DNA from: SAR116 cluster bacterium AG-355-O21
GTDB lineage: Bacteria; Pseudomonadota; Alphaproteobacteria; Thalassobaculales; Thalassobaculaceae
Length of the DNA: 41,619 bases
Direction: 5' to 3'
NCBI GenBank assembly: GCA_003280605.1
Contig: QCEM01000016.1
Coordinates: 1 to 41,619 of the forward strand
The notes below the pieces were generated by a model. The model was not told where the DNA came from. It did no database searches and worked only from the letters and a program-made list of their open reading frames with translations. The stretch's first letter is position 1. Each line of letters begins with the position of its first letter. The position numbers and the translations under genes are program-made. Below are positions 9,011 through 18,188 of the stretch, one piece after another.

Positions 9011-10009
9011 ATGATCGAAAGTTGGCGCGATTTGAGGCAATCTGATATCTATGCGGCCCGTCAGCGGATCGCCGGTCGGGTCACCCGCACGCCATTAATC
9101 CGCGCTCATGAGCTGTCCCATCGATTGGGCGGCGAGATTTGGTTTAAACTGGAAACCTTGCAAGCGACAGGCGCTTTCAAACTGCGTGGCGCGACCAATG
9201 CATTATCTTGTTTGACCGAGGCACAGCGCGCCTGCGGGGTAACCTGCGTGTCATCGGGCAACCATGGCCGTGCGCTGGCCTACGCAAGCCAGGCGATGGG
9301 CGTCCGGGCGATTATCTGTTTGTCGTCGCTGGTGCCGGCGATCAAGGTTGAGGGCATTCAGCGATTTGGCGCTGAGGCCCGAGTCCATGGCGATAGTCAA
9401 GATACCGCCCAGTTGGAAGTCGACCGGCTGGTGCGTGATGAAGGGATGGTCGAGGTGAACCCTTTTGACGATCCGTATGTGATCGCCGGGCAGGGCACGA
9501 TTGGCTTGGAAATTCTTGAAGATATGCCCGATGCGGACCAGGTCATCGTGCCGTTGTCGGGCGGCGGGCTGATTTCCGGCATTGCTTTGGCCATAAAGTC
9601 GGCAACAGCGACGATGCAGGTGCATGGGGTCACAATGGCCGATGGCCCGGCGATGTATGAAAGCCTGCGGGCCGGCCATCCTGTGGATGTGATTGAAACA
9701 CCGACCCTGGCAGATGCCCTTAGCGGCGGCATCGGTCCGGATAATCGCTTCAGTTTTGAGCTCACGCGGCGTTATGTAGATGACAGTCACCTGGTCGATG
9801 AGGCGGCCATCGAACGGGCCTTGTCTTGGCTGTATTTCGAGGAACGCTTGATCGCTGAGGGCGGTGCTGCAGTCGCTGTTGCGGCGCTGTTAGAAGGCCG
9901 AGTGGCGGCCGCCGGGAAAACCACGGTTGTGATCGTCAGCGGCCGTAACATCGACATGGATAAGCTGACGAAAATTATCGCCGCGAAACCGCACCGCAGC
10001 TACGCCTAG
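9011..10009 (+). CDS. PLP-dependent threonine-dehydratase family enzyme, EutB-like
   Basis: 332 residues of the fold-type II PLP family. The PLP lysine is Lys57 in TGAFKLRGA, the phosphate loop is SSGNHGRAL (81-89), and PLSGGGLISG is the glycine-rich PLP-phosphate motif. There is no C-terminal ACT regulatory domain, so it is of the catabolic or specialised kind. The end NIDMDKL and the internal EVNPFDDPYVIAGQGT resemble the hydroxyectoine-utilisation dehydratase EutB more than IlvA. No other ectoine-degradation genes are seen here, so the substrate (threonine, serine, or a hydroxyectoine-pathway intermediate) is open. GGGGG lies before the ATG. Confidence 0.85.
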   Translation: MIESWRDLRQSDIYAARQRIAGRVTRTPLIRAHELSHRLGGEIWFKLETLQATGAFKLRGATNALSCLTEAQRACGVTCVSSGNHGRALAYASQAMGVRAIICLSSLVPAIKVEGIQRFGAEARVHGDSQDTAQLEVDRLVRDEGMVEVNPFDDPYVIAGQGTIGLEILEDMPDADQVIVPLSGGGLISGIALAIKSATATMQVHGVTMADGPAMYESLRAGHPVDVIETPTLADALSGGIGPDNRFSFELTRRYVDDSHLVDEAAIERALSWLYFEERLIAEGGAAVAVAALLEGRVAAAGKTTVVIVSGRNIDMDKLTKIIAAKPHRSYA

Positions 10010-10015
10010 CGGGTG

Positions 10016-10795
10016 TTATTGCTTAATCTCGCCGGCGAAAAGCCGTTCACGCAGCCGTGCCATGCCGCGCAACCAGCGGTCCCGATCGCCGGCCTTACGG
10101 GCCATATAATCGGCCACGGTCGGATGCGGTAAAATAATAAACTGTTCGGCGTCCATGCCGGCGACCACGGCTGCGGCCACATCCTCGGCGTCGATCATGC
10201 CGTCAACCGCCGCCGGTGTTTCAAGCCTGCCGCTGGTCATCGCCGTTCGCACACCTTGCGGGCAGACCACAGAGACGCGGACGCCGGCAGGGTTGTATTT
10301 GGCCGCCAAGAATTCAGCTAACCCAATCGCGGCGTGCTTGCTCATGGTGTAGGCAGCGGAGTCAACTTGGATCAGCAGACCTGCGGCCGAAACGGTGTTG
10401 ACAAGATAGCCGGAGCCGCGCGCCGCCATCCCCGGTGCCACTGCGCGTGCCGCATAGACATGCGACATGGTATTGACTTGCCAACATAAATTGATTTCCG
10501 CGTCAGGTTGATCTTCGTCGCCCATTTTAATCACACCGGCGTTCGAACAAAACACATCAATCGGCCCATGGGCAGCTTCAGCGGTTGCCACCAAGGCTTT
10601 GATCTGCGCTTCGTCGGCGACATCGGTCGGCACGCTGAAGGCATCCAGTTCGCGGCCAACTCCGGCCACGCCGTCGGCATCCATATCCGCCAAAATTAGG
10701 GCTTTGGCGCCATCTGCCTTGAAGCGTCGCGCCATCGCCCGGCCAATGCCGCTGGCGGCACCTGTCACAATAATGGTCTTGTCTTGAACACGCAT
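10016..10795 (-). CDS. Short-chain dehydrogenase/reductase
   Basis: 259 residues of the classical SDR fold. TGAASGIGRA (11-20) binds the nucleotide, the CSNAG motif follows about residue 88, and the catalytic Ser...Tyr-x-x-x-Lys is in VSAAGLLIQVDSAAYTMSK. An acidic residue after the second strand (LADMDAD) suggests NAD preference. AGGAGG lies 7 bp before the ATG. It is convergent with the EutB-like gene (6 bp between stops) and divergent from apaG. The substrate cannot be assigned. Confidence 0.88.
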   Translation of the reverse strand: MRVQDKTIIVTGAASGIGRAMARRFKADGAKALILADMDADGVAGVGRELDAFSVPTDVADEAQIKALVATAEAAHGPIDVFCSNAGVIKMGDEDQPDAEINLCWQVNTMSHVYAARAVAPGMAARGSGYLVNTVSAAGLLIQVDSAAYTMSKHAAIGLAEFLAAKYNPAGVRVSVVCPQGVRTAMTSGRLETPAAVDGMIDAEDVAAAVVAGMDAEQFIILPHPTVADYMARKAGDRDRWLRGMARLRERLFAGEIKQ

Positions 10796-11007
10796 GAAAA
10801 TGCCTCCTGAGCAGAAATGGCGCTGTCGGGAACCCGGCCATGGATGGAAAATTTTGGCACTAACAGCGACGAGAAATCTTTTTTGATTGATCCGATTGCG
10901 ATTTCACTCTCGTATATCACATATTAAGACAGAAGACATTGGATCCGGCGGCAGCACGCTGCGGCCAGATTTGGTGGAGACCTTCAGGAGGTTTGGGAAA
11001 GTTTACG

Positions 11008-11427
11008 ATGTTCAAAGAGCCGGCGAACCAGAACGCTTTTAGCGCCACCACCCGAGGAATACGGGTCATCGCCCAACCATTTTACCTGGATGAACAATCG
11101 GTTCCTGATCGTAGCCAATTTGTTTGGGCTTACCGCATTGAAATTATCAATGATGGCGACGAAGTGGTTCGCCTGGAAAGTCGTACATGGTCAATTACCG
11201 ATGCCAAAGGTGTCACTCAAGAGGTTCACGGCCCTGGGGTCGTTGGCGAGTTCCCAAGACTGGAACCCGGTGAATCTTTCACTTACACAAGCGGTGTGCC
11301 CCTGTCGGAGCCATCAGGCGTGATGAGTGGGTCGTATCAGATGGTTTCCGAAGCCGGTGACCATTTCGACATTGAAATCCCAGCTTTTTCACTCGACAGC
11401 CCATTTGCAACAGGGCGGTTGAACTGA
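11008..11427 (+). CDS. apaG: ApaG domain protein
   Basis: 139 residues from the ATG at 11008; upstream in-frame codons to 10939 lack a ribosome site and do not match the family. The conserved ApaG core is visible: the N-terminal IRVIAQPFYLDEQS, then WAYRIEIINDGDEVVRLESRTW, the GPGVVGEFPRLEPGE turn, and YTSGVPLSEPSGVMSGSYQM. The fold is a fibronectin-III-like beta sandwich. Members have been linked to Mg/Co tolerance and protein interaction, but the molecular role is not settled. A promoter should lie in the AT-rich stretch at about 10860-10930. Confidence 0.9.
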   Translation: MFKEPANQNAFSATTRGIRVIAQPFYLDEQSVPDRSQFVWAYRIEIINDGDEVVRLESRTWSITDAKGVTQEVHGPGVVGEFPRLEPGESFTYTSGVPLSEPSGVMSGSYQMVSEAGDHFDIEIPAFSLDSPFATGRLN

Positions 11428-11529
11428 TGGCTGTAACGCACCTTACACACCCTTTAAATCGGCTGAACATCGCAGCTTATTTTGATCGGACCAGATGGCA
11501 CCGATCCAAATCTATTGCAGGAGGTACGA

Positions 11530-12174
11530 ATGAGTCCTTATGATAACACAATGTTGCAAAATATCTCTATTTTGCCCGCATCAAGCAATGCGTCGACCGA
11601 TCTTCGGCCCTCCCGGAGTGAGGCCGAAGAAGCAGTCCGAACCCTAATTCGTTGGGCCGGTGACGATCCCAGCCGTGAAGGTTTGTTGGACACGCCGGCA
11701 CGGGTTACACGCTCCTACGAAGAACTTTTTGTCGGTTACACCCAGGATCCGGATGAGATTCTATCGACGACGTTTGCGGAAACCGAAAATTATGACGACA
11801 TGGTGTTGCTGAAGGACATTCGCTTTGAATCGACATGCGAGCATCACATGCTGCCGGTTATCGGGACAGCACATGTGGCCTATGTGCCGGAGAGCCGGGT
11901 CGTTGGTATCTCGAAGCTTGCGCGGGTTGTTCACTTATTTGGTAAGCGCCTGCAAATTCAGGAAAAAATGACCTCACAAATCGCCCAGGCGATTGATCAT
12001 GCGCTGGCACCCAAAGGTGTTGCGGTGGTTGTCGATGCGGTTCATGAATGCATGACAAATCGCGGTGTTCACACCCATGGCTCCAGCCTAGTGACGCGAA
12101 GCTTCATGGGCGTTTTTGAAGATGATAAAAACCTCCGCCGTGATTTCATGGATGCCATTTCCGGCAACCGCTGA
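11530..12174 (+). CDS. folE: GTP cyclohydrolase I (type IA)
   Basis: 214 residues from the ATG at 11530, which is preceded by CAGGAGG; an upstream in-frame start is not needed. The zinc ligands are all present: Cys103 and His106 in STCEHHMLPV and Cys174 in VHECMTNRGVHTHGSS. FGKRLQIQE and the ARVV helix are also typical. It converts GTP to dihydroneopterin triphosphate, the first step of folate and pterin synthesis. A strong terminator follows, so it is probably the last gene of its transcript. Confidence 0.95.
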   Translation: MSPYDNTMLQNISILPASSNASTDLRPSRSEAEEAVRTLIRWAGDDPSREGLLDTPARVTRSYEELFVGYTQDPDEILSTTFAETENYDDMVLLKDIRFESTCEHHMLPVIGTAHVAYVPESRVVGISKLARVVHLFGKRLQIQEKMTSQIAQAIDHALAPKGVAVVVDAVHECMTNRGVHTHGSSLVTRSFMGVFEDDKNLRRDFMDAISGNR

Positions 12175-12198
12175 AGCGAAAAATAACAGTATTTACAG

Positions 12199-12230
12199 GG
12201 GCTTCTGGCATGCCAGAAGCCCATTTTATT
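12199..12230 (+). terminator. Rho-independent terminator after folE
   Basis: A perfect 12-bp inverted repeat (GGGCTTCTGGCA / TGCCAGAAGCCC) at 12199-12222 followed by ATTTTATT. It lies 25 bp after the folE stop. Confidence 0.8.
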
Positions 12231-12316
12231 GGCTGATTCGGTTATCGTCTTTGAAAAGCTTTCGCTGTGCCTTATTGTCGGCCAATGAATGATCTGCGCG
12301 CCGATCGGAGGGCCGT

Positions 12317-13765
12317 ATGAAGTTAGGGCCAGTGTTCTTTGTGCTGGGGCTATTGATCAGTGTGCTTGCCATCGCCATGTTGGTGCCGGCGGCGGTTGAT
12401 TTTCTCATGGATGGCTCGGGCTGGCATGTTTTCCTGGCGTCGAGCGGTTTGACCCTTTTCATCGGTGTTGCCCTATTGCTGACCTTCAGTGGCAGCACCA
12501 CCAAGAGCCTTAGCTTGCGACAAGCATTTCTGCTGACCACGGGCAGCTGGTTTGTGATTGCCTTTTTCGCGTCCTTCCCGTTCGCTTTCTCCGACCTCAA
12601 TATGTCGCCGACCGACGCTTTTTTTGAATCCATGTCGGGGATCACCACCACCGGTTCGACCGTCATCGTTGGTCTGGATGACGCGCCGGCGGGGATTTTG
12701 CTATGGCGAGCAGTGCTGCAATGGCTTGGCGGCGTCGGTATCATTGTGATGGCACTTGCGGTGCTGCCGGTGCTGTCTGTTGGCGGCATGCAATTGTTTC
12801 AGACAGAAGCTTTTGACGCCGCCGACAAGGTGCTACCGCGGGCGACCCAATTGGCCGGCGGCATCGGCGGTGTTTATATTTTACTGACGGTGATCTGGAC
12901 CATCGCATTATGGCTGTCTGGTTTATCTGGCTTTGACGCTTTGGCCCATGCCATGACCACATTGGCTACCGGCGGCTATTCGACCAAGGATGCCTCGGTT
13001 GCACATTTTAACAATCCCCTTGCAGAGTGGATCATCATTGCCGGTATGATTGTTGGCTCACTGCCGTTTGTCTATTATTTGCGCGGCTTACGTGGCGAAT
13101 TTAAAGGTTTATTTCATGACAGTCAGGTGCGCTGGTTTGCCTGGACAGTGCTGTTGTCGGTGTTGATGGTTGCCGCCTGGTTATTCAGCAATTTAGATTT
13201 CTCAGCGACCAGCTCGATCCGCCATGCAGCTTTTAATGTGATCTCGGTTCTGACGGGCACAGGCTATGGGACCGCGCAATTCGATCAATGGGGCAGTTTT
13301 ACAACGACGCTGTTTTTGTCGCTGATGTTTGTTGGCGGGTGTGCCGGCTCAACCACTTGCGGGATCAAAATCTTCCGCTTTCAGGTGTTGTTTAGTACCG
13401 CCAAAGTTCAGCTTGATCGGTTGTTGCGGCCGCATGGGGTTTTCATTCCGTATTACAGTGGTAAGCCGATCCCTGAGACAGTCTCCGAAGCTGTTATGGG
13501 GTTTTTCTACCTGTATATGGCCAGTGTCGCGGCCTTGGCGGCGTTATTGGCGGCGACCGGTCTGGATTTCATGACGGCGATCTCGGGGGCGGCAACAGCG
13601 ATTAGCAATGTTGGCCCTGGGTTGGGGCCGATGATTGGCCCTAGCGGAACCTTTGCCGAATTGCCGGATACCTCGAAATGGTTATTATCGGCAGGCATGT
13701 TGCTTGGACGTTTAGAGATTTTCACGGTCCTGGTTATTCTGACGCCGGCATTCTGGCGCAATTAA
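12317..13765 (+). CDS. trkH: TrkH-family potassium uptake protein
   Basis: 482 residues, an inner-membrane protein with about ten hydrophobic segments arranged as four M1-P-M2 repeats. The four filter loops can be picked out: SGITTTGSTV, TTLATGGYSTKD, VLTGTGYGTAQ and ISNVGPGLGP, each with the filter glycine of the K+-channel-like family. GGCAGSTTCGIK is the conserved loop between repeats. TrkH moves K+ with the cytosolic NAD-binding TrkA, which is not encoded here. CGGAGGG precedes the ATG. It is 24 bp before argE, so co-transcription is possible. Confidence 0.93.
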   Translation: MKLGPVFFVLGLLISVLAIAMLVPAAVDFLMDGSGWHVFLASSGLTLFIGVALLLTFSGSTTKSLSLRQAFLLTTGSWFVIAFFASFPFAFSDLNMSPTDAFFESMSGITTTGSTVIVGLDDAPAGILLWRAVLQWLGGVGIIVMALAVLPVLSVGGMQLFQTEAFDAADKVLPRATQLAGGIGGVYILLTVIWTIALWLSGLSGFDALAHAMTTLATGGYSTKDASVAHFNNPLAEWIIIAGMIVGSLPFVYYLRGLRGEFKGLFHDSQVRWFAWTVLLSVLMVAAWLFSNLDFSATSSIRHAAFNVISVLTGTGYGTAQFDQWGSFTTTLFLSLMFVGGCAGSTTCGIKIFRFQVLFSTAKVQLDRLLRPHGVFIPYYSGKPIPETVSEAVMGFFYLYMASVAALAALLAATGLDFMTAISGAATAISNVGPGLGPMIGPSGTFAELPDTSKWLLSAGMLLGRLEIFTVLVILTPAFWRN

Positions 13766-13789
13766 TATTCTTATTACGGGAGAGAATGA

Positions 13790-14968
13790 GTGGCCCAATC
13801 CGATGTGACAACCGAAGCATGTGTTGCCTTGCTTGATCGTTTGGTGGCGTTTGATACCACCTCTGCAAAGTCAAACCTGGCGCTGATTGACGATGTGCGC
13901 GGACAACTTGAAGCGTTGGGGATTGCCACGCGGCTGACCTTCAATGACGAAAAAACCAAGGCCAACTTGTGGGCAACGATCGGTCCGCAAGACAAGGGCG
14001 GGATTGTGTTGTCAGGACATACGGACGTGGTGCCAGTGGCTGGGCAAAAATGGACCAGCGATCCGTTTAAAATGGTTGAACGTGATGGCCTGCTTTATGG
14101 CCGCGGCACGGCGGATATGAAGGGCTTCATCGCCTGCGCCCTGGCCTATGGCGCGGACATGACAAAACGCGACCTGAAAACGCCGATCCATTTCGCACTC
14201 TCCTATGATGAAGAAGTTGGCTGTATCGGAGTCAAAGGCCTCATCGCCGATATGGCCGAAAACCTGCCCTTGCCGCGCGCCGTCATCGTTGGCGAGCCGA
14301 CCAGCATGCAATTGATTGGCGGCAATAAAGGTGGGCGCAGTTTCACGGCTATCGTGCGCGGTGTGCCGGGGCATTCAAGCGAGCCTGGACGCGGCGCCAA
14401 TGCGATCATGGCGGCGGCGCGTTTCATCACCTATATCGAGGATTTGCAGCAGGAGTTTTGTGATAATGCCGATCCTGACTGCCCGTTTGACCCGCCGTAC
14501 ACGACTTTTGATCTGGGATTGGTCAATGGTGGCACGGCAGGCAATATCATCCCTGGTGAGTGCCAGATCACCTGGGGCTTTCGGATGTTGCCGGATGATG
14601 ATTCAGACGCCATTGAAGCCCGGATCCGGGCCTATGCCGAAGCGCATATTGACCCGCCGCTGAAAAAGATTTCCGCAGATGCGGGGATTGAAATTATCCG
14701 CCGTGTCGACACACCGCCTTTGCGCCCTGATACCACCTCACCTGCCGAACAAATCATTCGTCACCTTACCGGGCTTAACCAATCAGGTGTGGTGTCCTAT
14801 GGCACCGAGGCTGGGCATTTCCAGAATGCCGGTGTCCCAGGGGTTATTTTTGGTCCTGGCAGTATTCAACAAGCCCACCAACCTGATGAGTTCATCGCCG
14901 TTGAGCAAATCGACAAATGCCGGAAGTTTATCGGCCAATTGCTCGATTGGGCGGAGACCGGGGCATAA
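13790..14968 (+). CDS. argE: Acetylornithine deacetylase (M20 family)
   Basis: 392 residues. The metal-site residues of M20 enzymes are present: His77 and Asp79 in LSGHTDVVP, Asp109 in GRGTADMKG, and the Glu pair in SYDEEVGCIG (141-142). The dimerisation domain begins at GNKGGRSFTA and GHSSEPGRGANAI. Motifs and length fit ArgE, which removes acetate from N-acetylornithine in arginine synthesis, better than DapE; the TauD- and aromatics-linked relatives are less likely. The start is a GTG at 13790 with GGGAGAG upstream; an ATG 4 bp earlier is out of frame. Confidence 0.85.
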   Translation: MAQSDVTTEACVALLDRLVAFDTTSAKSNLALIDDVRGQLEALGIATRLTFNDEKTKANLWATIGPQDKGGIVLSGHTDVVPVAGQKWTSDPFKMVERDGLLYGRGTADMKGFIACALAYGADMTKRDLKTPIHFALSYDEEVGCIGVKGLIADMAENLPLPRAVIVGEPTSMQLIGGNKGGRSFTAIVRGVPGHSSEPGRGANAIMAAARFITYIEDLQQEFCDNADPDCPFDPPYTTFDLGLVNGGTAGNIIPGECQITWGFRMLPDDDSDAIEARIRAYAEAHIDPPLKKISADAGIEIIRRVDTPPLRPDTTSPAEQIIRHLTGLNQSGVVSYGTEAGHFQNAGVPGVIFGPGSIQQAHQPDEFIAVEQIDKCRKFIGQLLDWAETGA

Positions 14969-15334
14969 TGTTGACGGCGATCCGCCGGCAAGGTCAGGTG
15001 TCAACTGGGCCGGCTTTGAACCGCTGCAATGCAAGCGGCGGCGGGCCGGCAGGGAAACATATACGGTAATAACTTAAAGCGCAGTGCCGATCATTTGAAA
15101 GGTGCCAGCGGTCGAGGCCGACGGCAGGGGCCGGGGGCCCCGTCCGCCAATAACCATGCCAATCAGCGGGCTTTGGGTGTCAGTTAAGCTTCTTCCAACA
15201 TGGGTGTTTTACAGCGGGCCTCACAGGAGAGACCGAATAGACGCTCACAGGCCAGGTTGTATGAAAATTTTTTCCTAACTTTTGCCAAACTGTGACATAA
15301 TGCTGGTGTCTTTCAATGTGATTGATATCTCATA
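14969..15334. other. Intergenic region with a GC hairpin
   Basis: 366 bp without a gene. The only structure noted is a GC-rich hairpin at 15127-15141 (GGGGCC-GGG-GGCCCC), which has no T-tract and may be a weak or Rho-dependent end of the argE transcript. AT content rises after about 15250, before the methyltransferase gene. Confidence 0.4.
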
Positions 15335-16138
15335 ATGAAAATAGAAACAGCATACCAAAGTATGCAAGACATCATCACCGCCGGCGCAACACCGATGCAG
15401 TTATTTCGTGTTGCCGCGAACCTCCGTCTGCAAACATTGGAGCGGCATTTAAAGACAATAAGTGACAATAAGATCATGGACGGCAGTTTTAAGGGTGTGA
15501 TGCATGCCGAAAAGGCATTCGGATCGGTCCTAAGTCCAAAAATATTAGGCACATATGAAGCCGAATTGGTCCACGAGATAATGCCCATATTGCCGGGCAA
15601 GAGCTGTTTTTTAGACATCGGATGCGCCGAGGGATATTACACCACAGGTGTCGCTGTAAAATCTGACATACCGAAGGTTATCGGCGTCGACATCAACGCT
15701 GCTGCGTTAACGGTGGCAAAAAATAATGCCGCGTTAAATGGTGTCGACCATAAATGTGACTTCTTTGCGCAGTTAGCGGACGCCATTGACGATATCGGTT
15801 CAGATCCGTTGATCATGGTTGATGTCGACGGAGATGAATTAACGGTGCTCAAGGGGCTGTTTGAAAAGTGCCAAGATGGGAAGTTTAATACCCTCACCAT
15901 GGTCATCGAAACAGATTACTGGCCGGATCATTCAAGCAATAAAGATGATATCGTTGATGAATTGCTGCGCCATGACTTTCAGATTACCAAAATAATTGAG
16001 CAAGACATCAGATTGCGCTTCTCTGCGATTTCAAAACGCCTAACAAGAAACTATTTGGATCAAGCGTTGCTTGGCTTGGAAGGTCGGCCAAATGATCAGT
16101 GCTGGGTCATTGCAACGCGCCCGGCCGGCGGTTCGTAA
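15335..16138 (+). CDS. Class I SAM-dependent methyltransferase
   Basis: 267 residues. The SAM-binding motif I is FLDIGCAEGYYTTGVA at about residues 90-105; VIGVDINAAALTVAKNNA is the following acidic strand that binds the ribose. MVDVDGDELTVLKG and VIETDYWPD recall the FkbM-like group, in which an acidic pair follows strand 4. The acceptor is unknown. The first 80 residues form a helical extension that may bind it. The start has only a weak ribosome site, and base composition is more AT-rich than argE upstream. No partner genes are adjacent. Confidence 0.75.
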   Translation: MKIETAYQSMQDIITAGATPMQLFRVAANLRLQTLERHLKTISDNKIMDGSFKGVMHAEKAFGSVLSPKILGTYEAELVHEIMPILPGKSCFLDIGCAEGYYTTGVAVKSDIPKVIGVDINAAALTVAKNNAALNGVDHKCDFFAQLADAIDDIGSDPLIMVDVDGDELTVLKGLFEKCQDGKFNTLTMVIETDYWPDHSSNKDDIVDELLRHDFQITKIIEQDIRLRFSAISKRLTRNYLDQALLGLEGRPNDQCWVIATRPAGGS

Positions 16139-16525
16139 ACAGCTGAGTAACACGCTATCACATTGGCCAAGAGGGTCGGCGCTGACGGTGATTGCCGATC
16201 CGTTAGGTCAAGCCTCAACGGCGATGGCGCAGCACCATTCTCGACATGCCGATATGACCAAAAGTTTTGCAATCGCCGCCAGGCTTATGGACTGGACCGC
16301 GGATGACCAAGAATCCAAAGTGTTTACCCTTTGAAAAAAGGCTCCACCGTTTGCTGAAATATATATTTTGTCTTGGTGTATGACTGCCGGGCAGGCAGTG
16401 TGTGTGACCTGCCAAGAGCGATCATCTGTTGCCCTGAAAGCCTCATTGACAGCGGGTTTCGCCGCCGCTACAACGCAGAACGCGTGACTGTTGCGCGAGA
16501 AAAAACACCATAAATGGCATCGCCT
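16139..16525. other. Intergenic region upstream of tRNA-Leu
   Basis: 387 bp. An open frame continues to 16334 but does not resemble a known protein and has no start of its own, so I do not call it. The right part holds the probable tRNA promoter. Confidence 0.4.
16446..16474 (+). promoter_or_regulatory. Probable promoter of tRNA-Leu
   Basis: TTGACA at 16446-16451 and TACAAC at 16469-16474 with a 17-bp spacer, about 50 bp before the tRNA. A perfect -35 box and optimal spacing. Confidence 0.6.
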
Positions 16526-16612
16526 GCGGACGTGGCGGAATCGGTAGACGCAACGGACTTAAAATCCGTTATTCGAAAGAGTGTGGGGGTTCGAGTCCCC
16601 CCGTCCGCACCA
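16526..16612 (+). tRNA. tRNA-Leu (UAA)
   Basis: An 87-base tRNA with encoded CCA. The acceptor stem GCGGACG pairs with CGTCCGC, followed by A and CCA. The anticodon stem ACGGA/TCCGT encloses the loop CTTAAAA, giving anticodon TAA. A long variable arm (TATTCGAAAGAGTG) marks it as class II leucine, and GGGGGTTCGAGTCCCCC is the T arm. All helices are intact. Confidence 0.97.
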
Positions 16613-16950
16613 TTTAGGCCATTGTTTTTATTCATAAAAATCGCCTTTAGTTAAAACCTATATTGTTATCCCGGGGTTGGCGATTTTTGCCAAGGGCAGA
16701 CATGGTTGCTGGTCGTGCATGCTTGGTTTTGTTCACAACCTTAGCGACGATTGTAAAACCTTTTATGATGTCGGCGTGTCGGGTTGCAAAAAGCCGGGTC
16801 GCGACGGAAAGCTAATTTACGGTGCGTCGTGCATAATCTAATCTGTCTAAACTCACGCTACACAAGCTGATGTCACCCATATGACAAGCGCTGATGGCGT
16901 GTTTCGCGTGCTGCGCGTGCAGTTTAACGCGGCTCAGGAAGGAAAAGCTG
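16613..16950. other. Intergenic region between tRNA-Leu and the MBL-fold gene
   Basis: 338 bp with no gene. A small hairpin TTGGC-GATTTTT-GCCAA lies near 16677-16693. I see no duplicated tRNA fragment here, so no sign of integration at tRNA-Leu. Confidence 0.45.
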
Positions 16951-17844
16951 ATGGCTGATATGGATACCGGGCTTAATGCCTGGCAGATGAAAACGAACCA
17001 TAACCGAATGATTGACTTTCAAGCGACCGCAGAGAAGCAGTCGCCAACAGCCGAGGGTGCTGTCGAACTGGCCTTCTTCGGTAGCTCTGCGTTTCGGATT
17101 ACCACTCCTCAGGGAATCACCGTTATGGTTGACCCGTGGCGTAATCATCCTTCCCGGCGTTGGGATTGGTATTTTCATGATTTTCCCATCACAGCCGTCG
17201 ATGTTGGGGTGTCAACCCATGCTCATTTTGACCATGATGCCCTGCACCGACTTGATGCAAGCGTGCTGCTTGACCGATTGATCGGCAGTTACACATTTTC
17301 CGACCTACAAATTCATGGCATTGCCGAAAAGCATGCCATCGACAGTTGCTGCGCGATCTATGACTTTAAAAAAATCCACCAGCATTTTCACGGTGTCGAT
17401 ATCACACCGCCGAATAACCCGCGCTCCTGGGATCATTGCTTGATCGTCATTGAGACAGGCGGGCTTCGGATTTTGCATTGGGGTGACAATCGCGCGGATC
17501 CCCCCGAAGAAGTCTGGGATTGGTTAGGGGAGATCGACATTGCTTTGCTGCCTGTCGATAACTCCCAACATGTTATCGGCTTTGGGGCCGTTAATTCGAT
17601 CATTGAACGGCTTAACCCCAAGGTTGTGGTGCCACATCACTACTATATTTGGGATGTGGTTCAGCGCCAAAGCACCTTGCAAGTGCCCAGCAATTGGCTT
17701 GATAAATACGACGATGTCACCCTCATTGACGGACCTAAGCAGAGCTATAGCCGAGAGTCCGTCCAGGGCCTGAACCGGGCCATCCACTTTTTTGGCGACA
17801 ATGTGGCTTTTGATAAGCAGGCCTGGTTCGAAAACGGTAAATAG
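16951..17844 (+). CDS. MBL-fold metal-dependent hydrolase (UlaG-like)
   Basis: 297 residues from the ATG at 16951, which has AGGAAGGAAA upstream; the longer frame from 16894 is less likely. The metallo-beta-lactamase signature is STHAHFDHDALHRL (88-101), with His90, His92, Asp94 and His95 as metal ligands. LHWGDNRADPP supplies a later ligand, and VVPHHYYIWD the C-terminal histidine. The order fits the UlaG/RomA-like branch, which includes lactonases and phosphodiesterases acting on small molecules. Substrate unknown. It stands alone between tRNA-Leu and a terminator. Confidence 0.82.
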   Translation: MADMDTGLNAWQMKTNHNRMIDFQATAEKQSPTAEGAVELAFFGSSAFRITTPQGITVMVDPWRNHPSRRWDWYFHDFPITAVDVGVSTHAHFDHDALHRLDASVLLDRLIGSYTFSDLQIHGIAEKHAIDSCCAIYDFKKIHQHFHGVDITPPNNPRSWDHCLIVIETGGLRILHWGDNRADPPEEVWDWLGEIDIALLPVDNSQHVIGFGAVNSIIERLNPKVVVPHHYYIWDVVQRQSTLQVPSNWLDKYDDVTLIDGPKQSYSRESVQGLNRAIHFFGDNVAFDKQAWFENGK

Positions 17845-18188
17845 TCCGCTGCGATAAAGGCGATTGTCAAACAATCCGGTCGGTGGTGCGAACCAACCGC
17901 CATGCCCGAGAGGTCCGTTCTGATCACCGCAATAGGCGTCACGGCGGCAAGCGTTCTTCAACGCTTGGAAAATCAACGATAACAACTGCCTTGGGCAGAA
18001 AAGACCGCCAGGCTGCACAAATCAGACAGGGTGTCCGACCGCCGAAACATCAAACAGATCGGGGTATCGCGTGCAGTTCAAACCGCTCCGCAACAGGAGC
18101 GGTTTTTGGGAGTGGGCGGCGCATCATTTATCCTGCTGATCCTTTTATATTCGGATGCAGCAGGCCATTGATGGCCGCCCAGATAACG
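17845..18188. other. Convergent intergenic region with terminator
   Basis: 344 bp between the MBL-fold gene and the convergent Mo-hydroxylase gene. It contains the terminator at 18081-18107 and no supported gene. Confidence 0.5.
18081..18107 (+). terminator. Rho-independent terminator, possibly bidirectional
   Basis: AACCGCTCC, a six-base loop, GGAGCGGTT, then TTT. The A-run on the other side (AAACCGC read from the minus strand gives a T-rich end) means it could also end the Mo-hydroxylase transcript. Confidence 0.75.

Noticed and set aside
16071..16334. Frame continuing beyond the methyltransferase gene
   Set aside because: Out of frame with the methyltransferase, no start signal of its own, and no recognisable similarity; kept only as part of the intergenic note.
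16780..16850. Possible riboswitch before the MBL-fold gene
   Set aside because: GACGGAAAGC loosely recalled a c-di-GMP-I riboswitch, but the paired stems and the conserved internal bases are not there.
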